Of a DNA stretch of 64,000 nt, positions 45,651-57,248 are shown one piece after another; within the stretch, counting starts at the first letter, position 1, and each line of letters starts with the position of its first letter. The notes under the pieces are model-generated. The model saw only the letters and a list, made by a program, of their open reading frames with translations, was not told the origin of the DNA and did no database searches. This DNA comes from Rhexocercosporidium sp. MPI-PUGE-AT-0058 (Eukaryota > Ascomycota > Leotiomycetes > Helotiales): the NCBI GenBank assembly GCA_020746875.1, contig JAGTJL010000001.1, positions 558,001 through 622,000 on the forward strand, read 5' to 3'. The translations under genes were made by a program, and so were the position numbers.

Positions 45651-46995
45651 ATGGAATTTCTCAACCCATCAAAGACGATTTATCATCCGGTCCGTAACTA
45701 CGATAACGATGCTGACTCTTCATCTTCCTCGCTCTCGGTATCGGGAGCAGATCCAAATGAACATCTCATCCCCGAGAAAGATACTCTCTGCACACACGCC
45801 ACACTGTCTTCTCGACAGCATTCGTTGAGGAAATATCTACCTTTCCTTCTGCACCTCCTCTTGATCGCCATTTACACCACAGCTTTCATCTATCAACCGG
45901 CGAAAGTTGTGATCCGGGAAGGCTTTGATGGTACGTCAAGTCAATGATAAGCTGGTGATAGGGGGAGAGTAGCAATCGCTGACATATGTATGGGATATAC
46001 AGCACCAACAGATGCACCAATCGAGTATGAGACCGTGAAGTATTTCGGCGAGCCAGGCGGGTCGATATACTTCGGGCCGTCGAATAATGAGACGGATGCT
46101 GCGTGGGAGGGGTTGTTGACGAGTACGTACCTCACTTATATCACTGTCTTTCCGATCCATCTCATTCGCTGTCATTAACTCCACTCCAATCCTTTCCTTC
46201 TCATTTTTTCTAAAGAAAGAAGAACGGCGAGATTGACTCGTGTTATTCAGATGGACCAGGCATCGTTTGGATCTCAGAAGACGCAGCGTCCAGGCTATCC
46301 GAGCCCACGGAGCGGGTGCGCGATTACAACCGGGAGATTAACCCTGATGTGCCGGGGTATATGGGCAATATCGAGGTGTTCCATCAGTTGCATTGTCTTG
46401 TGAGTTTCTTTTGTCGTCTATCCCCACTGTCCTTCAATTTTTTTTTTGGAAAAAAAAAGGTATACTCTCTTGGGATATCATCTAGTGTGTATATTACAGT
46501 CCGCCAGTGAGGACCTTGATACAGGAGTCACGCAGTCACCAAGAGAGAAATGGAAAGCTTTGACTGACCAGCGTATCTGCGAATAGAACCGAATCCGTAA
46601 ACTCTTCTACAACCAAACACGCGAAGACGTACATGACGAGATCCCAGAGATGCGAGAGCCGCATACGAGTACATTCCCCCCATTTCCCCACATCCTCCTC
46701 GTCCTCCTGCCCCTCCTACCACATCCCTCATCAAACCCCACAAAATCATAACTAATCCTCCCTCCCCACAGCACACTGTTTCGAGTACCTCCGCCAAGTC
46801 CTCCAATGCCACGGCGACGTAGGAATCATGTCCCTAGGCTGGGACGCGGAAGGGGAAGCATACACCGCGATCTTCGAGACGGAGAGACAGTGTAGGAATT
46901 TCGAGATGATTAGGGAGTGGACGAAGGAGCATCAGGTGTTGACGTTCTTGCCTACTAATAGGATTAATGCTTCGGATTTTGAGGATGGGAGGTAG
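45651..46995 (+). CDS. UstYa-family (DUF3328) oxidase-like protein
   Basis: UstYa proteins catalyse oxidative cyclisation in fungal RiPP (dikaritin) and some other secondary pathways. Five exons, 45651..45930, 46003..46122, 46251..46399, 46587..46668 and 46772..46995, give 284 residues. A polar Ser-rich N-terminus precedes one membrane span (about residues 62-82). The conserved GYMGNIEVFHQLHCLNRIRK block carries the first HxxHC motif (HQLHC, 178-182, split from the next exon by a 187-nt intron). The second HxxHC (HTTHC, 209-213) is completed across the last intron and followed by FEYLRQVLQCHGD. Both motifs needed for activity are present, so the gene looks intact. Neighbours are a divergent Kex2-site secreted protein and a second small secreted protein; I see no other tailoring enzyme nearby. 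Confidence 0.9.
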
Positions 46996-49697
46996 CGGTT
47001 CGGGTGATGGGATGGGATAGAATAGGATAGGTTAGGATACGATAGAGAGTGTACTTGTGGAGTTAGGGTTAGGTGAGTAGAGTATTTAGTTTGATCTGGT
47101 ATTTACGTTGGGTTTTGGGAAAGGATTGGAATGGGGATACTACTGTATTGTAACTTACCTATTGAATAAATCGCAATACTGTACCGAATGTACTTCACCT
47201 GATCTTTGCAACCAAAACCGGCCGAAGCAAAAATCGAAATCGAAGTATCAGATCTGAATCAGGCTAGCCTAGTGTAGCATAGAATTCAGAATGAGCAGCC
47301 AAGCCTATCCATACAATCTTCTCACTCACCTAAGGTACTTGCTAACACTACTACTCACTTGGTCACTCGCCTACTGATTCGCTTACTTACTCCCGGTGAA
47401 ATACATATGGGATAAGACAGTATTCGTATATTGATTACGAGGAGGCTGACGCATGTGATACCTCCCCCTTCTTTAAATAATTCTACCAAATTTTCGATCG
47501 ATGACAGACGTAGACGTAGTGATGTGGTGTGGTGTGGTGTGGTGACTGAGCGAGGGAGGGAATGATTCTCGGCTAGCGAAAAAGGGGGGCCGGGTGACCC
47601 CTCGCGGGGATCGATCGGCTAGGGCCGAAGTGTCTTGACTTTGCAAATATAAAAAAAAAGCCTGTTTTCTTGTCTTGGGATTGTACGGATGCAATGATGA
47701 TTGAGACAGTGGAAATACGAGGTTGCGTACTCTGTCTCTGAAGTGGTGATGTGAGCTCGGGGGACTGCCGTGGGGTATTCAACTCGGGAATGCCGCGCAT
47801 GTCCTGGGGTATGGGTGTGGGTGTGGGTGTGGGTGTGCCAAACCTACAGGAAACCAAACAACCTAAACGAGCGAGTCAGGGGGAGCTTTCACATGAAAGG
47901 CTAGTGGAGACGGAGGCAACCCCTCCAATGATCAAGGCTCATCATCTGACAACCATCTCGATATGGGAATCCTGATCTTCTCAGACATGTCAATGTTTGA
48001 GCGACTAGACCGCTTTCTCTGGTTGATGGGTGCTGGATTTGGCAGCAGTTGTTTCCGGATCGGGGATGTTTGGTCGGTGGATGGATATTGGGCGCGAGAG
48101 GCGGATTGGGAAGATGTGATTGAAACATTTCTGAATCATGGAATTCAAGCGGTAGGAGAGACAATGACATTGTGAGATGGAATAATGAAACGGGAAGTGT
48201 CAAAAAACAGGTCTGGCATTTTAGATCCTCAAGATTGAACGGAATGGATGGTCCTTGAATCTGGTGGGGGATTGGCTGGGTTGTTGGAGGTTGGAGGCTG
48301 GAAGTTGGATGGACATGTTAATAAGCGGTCAAGCCTTTCTGATATGCGTGAGCATGATCGTGATCGTGATCGTGATCATCATGGTAATCGATCAAGTGCG
48401 TGTGGTACAATCTATCTGTCATGCTGATTTACAGTAGCATTCTGGCCAGGGGGCTGAATGATGTGTGGAGGTTGCAGTACGAGAGGTGGATGACTTGACC
48501 TTCTGCTCCGGATGCTGCAGCGACATATGTATAGCTTTGAGCCGCGAGATAGAAATGCAGCCATTTATGACACAAGGACGACTCGAAGCTACAACAACAC
48601 TGGTGCATTCAAGCCCACGAGTCACAATCGTCGTCTCGTCCCCCACGAAGGCAGATCTCCTTCCAAGCTTCCACGAACGACTCGGCTTAGAGCGTATCAA
48701 AGCTCAGAACCTCGTTGGAATTGATGGTTACACGCAGCAAGCGCAGTTCCAAGGCTTGGAACAGAGATAGGACGAGAAGCCGCAAACTCACATACATTCG
48801 AGCTAAGCTACTGTAACCAACCTCATTATCGTCTACTATTATGAACAAGGATTACTGTTCTATCCAGCCCAGCCAGCCCAGCCCAACCCAACCCAGGTCA
48901 AGTCTTGTAGGCCACCAATACTTCGCTCGTAGCCAGCCGTCAGCCATATCCAGCCAGCTTCCCTTCTCACCGAGGAGCTTCCTCGTAGCATCATCCCCTT
49001 TTCACAAACACATCTCCATCTCTTGCCCACGACTTGCAATCGCAGATTGAAGATCCCGACACTCTGGACCAGCGGGGTATCTAAGGTTTGAAATCCACCC
49101 GGTAGGTTTACTGTACTATACCTACGGCATCGTGTCATTTTGTGACGGCGCAAGAAGTCGTCACTAGCGTTTCCGTTGAAAGGGCTGGGCTGTCTGGCTG
49201 GCTGGCTGGGAGTGTGTGTACGGACTGGACAGTAGGCGAGAAGCGGCAGGCAAGCAGGGACTCGAGGTCGAGGGTCGCGGGTCGAGGGTCGAGGGAGGGA
49301 CAACGGCGGTGAAATTTGTCTGAGCGCCAAAGAGCGAGAGAGAACGAGAGCTCGCCTTGTCTTCTGCTTCTTCTTCAACAACTCCCAATCCCTTCACCCC
49401 CCCATAGCCCGACTAGACTGATTTTACCTCCACCACGGGGCGGTCAAGTCAGCCTTGCCATATTCACTGGCCTACTCTATTCTGCCTAGGAGTCATCCCT
49501 ACTCCTCTTCTCGACCGGCCAGACTCGATCTTCTTCCTCTTCGTCTCTTCCATCACCAACCTCTCTTTTCCCACGCGACATCAAATCCCCCACCTCGAGG
49601 CGGGGTCGCAATACAGCACAGCACAGCAACCCTCAACCTATTGCTCCCCTCACCCCTTCGATACCGAATCCTTCCTCTTCATCTACTTCCGAATTCC
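46996..49697. other. Long intergenic region, no supported gene
   Basis: 2.7 kb with short frames only. It contains simple repeats: a gtggt run near 47522, gggtgt runs near 47815, a gtgatc run near 48357 and a ccagc/ccaac run near 48866. The right part is probably a long 5' leader/promoter of the CCCH gene (CT-rich). Confidence 0.5.
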
Positions 49698-51577
49698 ATG
49701 TTAAGCCAGGGCACTCCCAGAATGTCGACCGAGTACAGACACATGAGCTCCGGCTCGCTGAACATTCCCCCGCCAACTGCGCTTAATGGTTCAGGCGGTC
49801 CGCCACCCCCAGTCGGAGGCATGGGAAGATTCGAAGGTCCACGAAGTCCTCCGGGCAGACAAAGTGAGTGGCAGAGGGCGATAGCAATGTGCGGAAACTG
49901 GGGAAATGGTTATTGACAGCCTGCAGATACCTCTCATGTACCATGCAAGTTCTTCCGGCAGGGCGCATGTCAAGCTGGTTCAGCCTGCCCTTTCAGTCAT
50001 GATCTGGCCAGCACAAACGATAATGTCTGCAAGTACTTTGCAAAGGTGATTCCGAGCCTTATTATTCTTTACTCTCTAATGGCAGAAGCTAAATATTGAA
50101 GGGTAACTGCAAATTCGGTCCCAAGTGCGCCAACGTCCACGTCCTGCCTGATGGTCGCCGAGTAAATTACAAGCATGGAGGAACAATGGGAGGTGGACAT
50201 CTGAATATTGGAGGACGACTGAACAATGATGGATACCACACCCGACCGACAACCTCCACCTTGACGAACTCCTTCATGGGTACCAATGGAGCTCCCCCAC
50301 CATATGCCCACCAATACCAAGGCTACCAGGACCAAGATAACCCTTACCCACCTATGATCGGACGTCAACAAAGCATTGATATCAATGTTCCTACGATCGA
50401 TACTAGCTATGCCTCCCGCCCAGTCTCCAATTATGGCTCTCCACGAGATGAGGATCATAATCGATTTGGTCTTGGTTTATCGCCAGTTAATATGAAGGGT
50501 CTGAGTGTTCTGGATGCTCAATTACCAGCCTCATTCGACAGCAATGGCATTTCCATGATCGCTAGATATGGTCCAATTGCCTCTTCCGTCCCAGCCAAGT
50601 TCGGTCTTGACTCACCACCCAGTTCTCTTGGAGCCGCAAAGGATGGAAGAACCTCAGAAGCCCTGAAGAATCTACACAACTCGGCCTTCGGCGATGATAC
50701 GAGAGATCGGTTCAATGGCATGCCTTCTTCGCCTCCAGCTTTCCCTGTCGAGGAGTACTTCGGAAAGAGAACTATGCATTCCCAGCGATATGCGAAGCCA
50801 AAGGTTATGTCTTCTAGTCTGCCAAAGGCCGATCATGAGTGGGACCCTGCGTTTACGTTTGAGGAGGATCTTCTGCCAGAAACTCTGAAGGATTTGATGA
50901 CACCACAAGAGAAGGCTCGTCGCGGTTCGCGAACTGCAGATGATGAGGGTAGACCAATCAACAGCGGAACTGGTACACCTAACAATGATATGGGCATCAA
51001 ATTCGGCTCTCCCTCGAATGCCAGCCCGTCTCGATGGAATGGTCTCTTTCAACGAAAGGAGGAGGAAGACCGGGCCCGAGCATCTGCATTTGGTCATGTT
51101 GGCTCGCCTCTCCGTAACTCATCCCTTCATCTAGGTGCCAGTCCTAGCTCGAGACCACTTGCCAGACCGAGTGTCTCAGGCGATTCTTCTCCATACCTCG
51201 CATCTCCACCCCGCCAAGGCTCACTGATCTCCCGAGAGCTCCAAAGAACGCGCCTCGCCAGAGCCGAATCCAGTGGTACTGATCTCCCCATCCGTGGCCC
51301 AAGCAATCCAATTAGTGGCGCTCGAGCTGTCGCTGAGCGACAGGTCAGTTCGAGCAGTATGAGCAATGGTGGAAGTGGCAGATTCACAACACCAATCGAT
51401 GAGGAGCAAGGTGACTTCATGTTCAACTTGGAGGGTATGGAGGATTCGGATGAGAAGAAGGGCGAGAAGCGCAATAGTGGTGGTTGGACTTTCCCAAGTG
51501 GTACCAGATCCTCTGGCCGTAACGGTGGCGCGGGTACCACGAATGGCGGGGTTGAGGGTATGTTTGGAGCCCGATGA
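49698..51577 (+). CDS. Tandem CCCH zinc-finger protein (LEE1-like)
   Basis: Exons 49698..49863, 49927..50045 and 50102..51577 give 586 residues. Two adjacent C-x7-C-x5-C-x3-H fingers (PCKFFRQGACQAGSACPFSH and VCKYFAKGNCKFGPKCANVH) lie at about residues 60-115. The 56-nt second intron falls inside the second finger, after YFAK. The remaining 470 residues are Ser/Pro/Gly-rich and probably disordered, with short conserved-looking islands such as DHEWDPAFTFEEDLLPETLK. Such fingers usually bind RNA, sometimes DNA; yeast LEE1 is the nearest named protein I can suggest. The first ATG in the frame is 49698 and a second lies at 49722. Confidence 0.88.
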
Positions 51578-53499
51578 GTGGTCTAATCACGACTTCATCA
51601 CGAATTTCATGAAATCTCACCCAGCGTCACGAAATCCACCCATGCATCATGAAAAAAGACGACAAAACTTCCGTCTCTCAAAAAAGGGATTTTCAAAACT
51701 ACCGACTGTACATCACAACCACACAAGGATCACGATCAGTACAGCAACGTTCCCTCATCTCACGAACAAAAAGATTTCATGAAGTCCAAAACCAGAACGA
51801 AAATCAAAATCTTCACATCCCGGCGTTACATCATTTCAAGTTCCTCTCTACATATGGCCCCCCTTTTGCATGCACGACAGTCGTACATCTGGAGGGATGC
51901 GTTTGTGAGCTACCCTTTTGCGTCTTGCGTCATTTGTTTGCATGCATCGCGTCACATATTGGCCTACACATCTTTGCTAGGAATTTCTAGGAAGGAGGGG
52001 CTACAGTTGGCTTTTGGGCTGATTGGTCTGGGGCTGCCTGGGGTTGGATTTGGGCTACAATTTTGTTTTCCATAAGACCAGACCAAAACGGACACGCAGA
52101 CCACACACATAGGTATACCGCATACACAGGCACACGTATGATACATACATACTATCATACGATCTGTACTATAGAACATCCCTTCTTTTTCTCTTGCCTT
52201 TACCTTACTTTGCTTTGCTCTCGGTGCTGCATTTATGGGATGGATGGAGTGCTTGGGTGTTTGCTTGGGTTACGTGGGTGGGGGTCATTTGGCGTAAAAT
52301 CATTTTCGAAGTCCTCCTCTGCTGTGAATTTTGGGCTTCTGATTCTGCCCTGCTGATTTGATTTGTTCTGTTGATCGGCCAGACTATTCCAATTCCACAG
52401 GAAGATTCTCTTCTCGGCCCTAGCTTAGATATGTTGTCAAATCTAGCTTGCCTTGCGTCTTTCTGACTTGAGGAAGTCGAGGACACCGACGGGTAGTCAG
52501 AGGGTAATCAGGGGGTGTTTATAGATTTGACTTTAGTTTGTCATTAATTGGGAATGAATGGGTAGTTGGGCGGTTGCATTTGCTTTCTATAGAAATGAAA
52601 TGAGAATGCCACTTCTCTCTCATCCCTGTCAAACAAGTAATGTATGGCAATTTTGATTGTCCATCTATTCTACCTGCAGTGATCGTTGTGGCTGGAAAGA
52701 TTTACTATGTAGCCATTTAAAATATATTGTTATTATGTATTGTGAGACGGCATTCCCGTCACCCCCCCTGGGAAGCGAAATAGACGATCAACGGTTCTGA
52801 GGTGGGGAATAGAAAGATAAAACGACGGATTCTTATCACAAGAGCTTCATTACCCAATTGGAATCATTTTACACCAGGAATATTGTCAGAGAGTTGCGTT
52901 GTATTGGGTCAACTAAGTGGTGAAGTGGGGAAGAGGGTGATTTTGATTTGGTTTGTTGTTTGTTTGGGTGTGAGGCGAAGGCTGACATGTCAGGCAGGAA
53001 AAGAAGAGTGAGAGGTAGGAAATAAATGCGACGTGCAACAAAAGATTTGGTGGATTTGAAGATCATGTGATGTATATCTTGGCGTAATTGTGAAGCTTGA
53101 AGCCTGAGGTTCGGCCTAAGGCAGGAAAAGAGCTTCAGACGGATTTTTTGCGGCAGGGACGACGGCAGCCATGCTTTCATTAGATATCGCGTTCAAGTTC
53201 GACAATTCAATAGAACTCGTAAAGCCGACCTACTTACCTATCCAGTGCTCCAGCCACTTTTGAATTTTTTCCTTCGTGAAATTCTCTCGAGCGTCTGGTT
53301 GATATTAACCGCCACAGCAAAAATCTTAGGGCTTCCAAACCCGCCTGCGCACCAAGTCCTCGCTTATTTCGCACTACCACCCGAACAAGCTAGCGTGCAG
53401 CAGACCAGCCAACTTCAATTTTCCCTCTTGGATATTTTTGAGGTTTGGAGAGATCACGACAACCTCGACAAATCATCTCGACAACCACATACCGTCAAG
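51578..53499. other. Intergenic between the CCCH gene and the uL15 gene
   Basis: 1.9 kb with no supported gene. It probably includes a long 3' UTR on the left and the ribosomal-protein promoter on the right. Confidence 0.5.
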
Positions 53500-54671
53500 A
53501 TGCCTACTCACTTGAGCAAGACCCGCAAGCAGTACGTATACTTCCGTTCATTTCTTGTGCTGTGTTTTGTGCTGGAGAGTGAGGGAGGGGAGGTGGGGAA
53601 AAAAGAAGATTGAGTTGGAGGGAGGATGGGTGTGCGATGGACGCTGGGAGGGATTGAGGAGGGAGGAGAAGAGGAGGGCATGGCATTGTGTCGCGAATCC
53701 GAGTCTGCGAGGAGGAATTGATCGCGGTTCTGGCGTACTGGGAATTGGGGCTTCAACTTCGCGCTTGGGGGTTCTCTCTCGACCTCAACCTCGAAGCTGA
53801 TTCCTGGCCCTCTCTGCGCTCTCCAAAACACAGCTATGCACACAGAGTTGGCCTTGGATTTGGGATCTGTGATCAGATCACATCACATCATATCGAATCG
53901 GAAAAAGAACACAAGCTAACATATCTGCTTCTCTACAGCCGCGGACACGTCTCGGCCGGACACGGTCGTGTAGGCAAGCACCGCAAGCATCCAGGTGGTC
54001 GCGGTCTCGCCGGTGGACAGCACCACCACCGAACCAACATGGACAAGTACCATCCTGGTTACTTCGGAAAGGTCGGTATGCGATACTTCCACAAGCAGGG
54101 CAACCACTTCTGGAAGCCGGTTATCAACTTGGATAAGGTATGTCTTGGGTTTCTTTTCTGTGGGACGTGGTGGGAATTTCCTTTTGCTCGGGGCAGGTGG
54201 GAAGGGGATTGAGAGAAGTAGAGGGAGATAATGATATGTTTGGAGAGGATATACGGAAAGGATATTGGATGGATAAATGGTTGGCCTCATCTCGGCTTCT
54301 GGCTTGAGTCTTAAACCACACATCCCAACCAAAACTGAGTGCCCAGTCAGCGTCTCAAAAAAAAAACCAGCAGGCAGCGCAAGTACCGCTTCGCCCCGCC
54401 AGATCGTCTACACGGAGCACTTTCCAAGAAGAACCGCTAACAGTCTTTGAAGCTCTGGTCCTTGATCCCCGCCGAGAAGCGCGACGAGTACCTCGCCAAG
54501 AAGAGCAGCAACACCATTCCCGTCCTCGACCTCCTCCCCCTCGGCTACAGCAAGGTTCTCGGCAAGGGCAGACTTCCTGAGGTCCCGCTCGTTGTGCGCG
54601 CTAGATGGTTCAGCAAGGAGGCTGAGAGAAAGATTACCGAAGCTGGAGGTGTCGTTGAGTTGGTCGCATAG
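53500..54671 (+). CDS. RPL28: 60S ribosomal protein uL15 (yeast L28, human L27a)
   Basis: A component of the large ribosomal subunit. Exons 53500..53531, 53939..54137 and 54453..54671 give 149 residues, exactly the yeast length. The sequence follows the family: [40 protein letters not shown], then [18 protein letters not shown] and the C-terminal [20 protein letters not shown]. The Lys-His codon pair is split by the first intron. Both introns are long for this genome (407 and 315 nt), which is common in ribosomal-protein genes. The acceptor of the second intron is ttgaag at 54452; an earlier cag would insert unrelated residues. Confidence 0.97.
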
Positions 54672-55430
54672 ATTGAGCGTCGATTTCAGAGCGGTCGCAT
54701 TGGGTTGGGATTTACTGGCTGGATGGCGTGCTTGGGATGAAGTGAAGGGTCGCTATTCTAGGCTGATATGGTCTAGATGCATGCCTGTGGCATGGTGGCT
54801 TCTGTTAAAGGAGTTCCTCCCTTCCTACGAAATCAACAAAATGAAAAGTGCCTCAACATCCAACCAACACTGGCCCGTAGAGCCAAACTCTTTTCCTCTG
54901 GGAGACGGGTCGATATCATGTGAGATCTTTGCCTATGATAATTTAAAGTTCGGAAATAGTGTAGGATTGGATTGGATTGCCATTCTGTTATGTGCAAGAT
55001 TTTTCTCGACCTGCTTCCAAGGATGAGGGTTCGGTAAGTACAGTACGGAGTCTCAAAACCTCAGCCCCCTCCTTCTACGCCAGTCTACTATTGAGCACCT
55101 TTTTGGCAAAACGAGGATATGATGTTACAGGTAATAAGCTTACAGAGGATTTCAAGCACCAAAGTTGCCTGTCGTCGGGGGGGGGTTTTTTTAACTCTCT
55201 TTATTGCTACATGCTAGAAGGACGATGATGGTATCTCAACATAACGACAACTTGCCATCCCAAAGAAGTATGCTCCGCTAGCTATGTCTGTATTTACACG
55301 TAAACGCCGCCGGCATGCCATTCAAAACCCTCTCATTAACGCCAAAGCCAAAGCCAGCCAGCCATCCCATACTCACAACCCCCTTCCACTCCCTCCCCAA
55401 GCCATTTCCCATTAGTATCATACATATCCA
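54672..55430. other. Intergenic between convergent genes
   Basis: Region between the 3' ends of the uL15 and CDC7 genes. No gene recognised. Confidence 0.55.
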
Positions 55431-56912
55431 TCACACCATATTAATCTCATCCTCGTCATCCGTATACGCATCAACCATATCTTCCTTCAAGAAAGGATGT
55501 TCCAGCGCCTCTTCAGCACTAATCCGTTTATTAGGATCTAATTCAAAGCAGCGTTCCAGAAAGCGAACAGCGAGTATCTCCTCATCACTGAGCGGATCTT
55601 CACGCCCGTTCTTCCCGCCATCATTGCGGCATGTAGACCACAAGATGATTTTCTCGAGCGTGAAACCCAGATTGCCAATCGTTGGGATGTTGCTCTCGAA
55701 TGCGGTACCGTGGAGGTATGCACAAGACTTCATGCGTTTCGTACCGAAGATCGTGGCGATTTCTATCATGGCTTCGACATCATCTGCTGAGTTGAAGAAT
55801 GGGAAACGCCGCGAGAGGATAGTGAGTAATATTACGCCGGCGGACCAGATATCGATCTTAGTGCTTTGCTCTGTACATTTGAAGAGTACTTCTGGAGCGC
55901 GGAACCCGCGTGTACCAGCGCGATTTGCGCGTCGTGAGGGTCGGGAGTCGTTCTTTGGGTACCCATTCGAGGGACCTTGGGTCGCGGTTACAGAGTTTGT
56001 TATGCGGCGGCGGCGCTCGAAGGCGGATTCTTGACAGAGGCAGGGCTTTGCGTCTGTGCCTTCTCGTTCGGCGAGACCGAAGTCGACGAGAACGCCACGC
56101 TGCTTGTCGGGTTCGTATAGGAAGTTGGTGGGTTTAATATCTCGGTGGATGATGCCCTTGGAGTGCACGGCTGCCAGAGATCTGAATAGTGATCGGAAAT
56201 ATATCTGCATGTCCCCAACTGTCATTTTCCTGAAGTATTCTCTGAAATCGGTGTGTCTGAAGTATGGTAGAACTGCTGCGACTTGGTCTGTGGATCTGAA
56301 GGCTGTGATGAGAGGGCAGACTGAATCGAAGCCTCGGAGATCGTTGAGGAGTTCCAGTTCATTGAGGATCCGAGATGGACTGCTGGTAACATAGATCTTC
56401 TTAATCGCGACGTATTTCGGCCGCCGCCTTTGCTGCGCATATTCATTACTCGCTGCCAGCGAATCCACGTCCCGGCGCGCGTTCTTCAGTGGTGGTGATG
56501 TCCATTGCGAATTTTCCTTCTCCTCGATATCCCACTCATTCTGGTAGTGCTCGTACATCAGATCCTCGGCCTTGTATACTGTAGAAAAGGTACCTATAAC
56601 GCGTTAATCTATGAAGCGAGCGATTGTAGGAAGTATAGTACCCTCTCCAATCCGGTTGATAAGTCGGAAACGATCTTTCAACCCTTTGAAAGTCTCTTGA
56701 AATTTGTCCATGTCCTCTTGGACTGTGGCGTCAACAACCTCATCGCTCTCGGCAGACACATCCGAGTAGGCATCCTCTTGGTCGTCGTGCTCCTCCTCCG
56801 TCTCGGCCCTCGAATCTTCCATCCTATGGTCCTCTTGCTCCATTGACTCGTCCACCATCTCGTCGTGGTGGATCTCGAAAGGTTTCGCGCTTCTTGACCG
56901 TACTGTCGCCAT
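55431..56912 (-). CDS. CDC7: CDC7 protein kinase (DDK catalytic subunit)
   Basis: This is the Dbf4-dependent kinase that fires replication origins by phosphorylating the MCM helicase. Exons 56642..56912 and 55431..56593, with a 48-nt intron, give 477 residues. An acidic N-terminus (about residues 1-70) precedes the kinase domain. The glycine loop RINRIGEGTFSTVYKAEDL is completed across the intron. Also visible are the VAIKKIYVTSSPSRI lysine strand, catalytic loop IIHRDIKPTNFLY, DFG loop VLVDFGLAE, a CDC7-type insert before GTRGFRAPEVLFKC, and DIWSAGVILL. Inserts between subdomains II and III and before the APE motif are normal for this kinase. The C-terminus is acidic. It is divergent from the condensin gene. 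Confidence 0.95.
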
Positions 56913-57248
56913 CTTGCAGCTCTGCAGCTGATGGTATACAACAGCTGCTACGATCAAGCTTCCGATATCAGAGATTGAGGTATTCGGGAAGCCTGCAATT
57001 GGTTGTTTAGTTTCAGGTACCGTCCTCTGCGCTGCATGGTGTGGTGGGGTTGGATGCGGTTGTCAACAGCCAACAGGCTAATCCCGAAGGAGACGTGAAC
57101 AAAACAACACGGACAGCGCGACTGGCCGATGTCAACAGAGGGACCCTGCAAGTAGTGATGGCCTTTGCGACAACAATATTTACATCCTCCATACCAGCCC
57201 GTTGATGACTGGATTTTCGCAGCAGAACACTGCGCATACATCGCCAAT
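56913..57248. promoter_or_regulatory. Shared 336-bp promoter of divergent CDC7 and CND1
   Basis: The only sequence between the start codons of two cell-cycle genes. I did not find a convincing MCB-type acgcgt element or other named site by eye. Confidence 0.65.

Noticed and set aside
48350..48380. gtgatc-type short repeats as a possible CRISPR-like array or regulatory array
   Set aside because: Simple microsatellite in a fungal genome, with no spacers.
48465..48770. 101-codon plus-strand frame in the long intergenic region
   Set aside because: No domain, signal peptide or splice context; length is within chance expectation.
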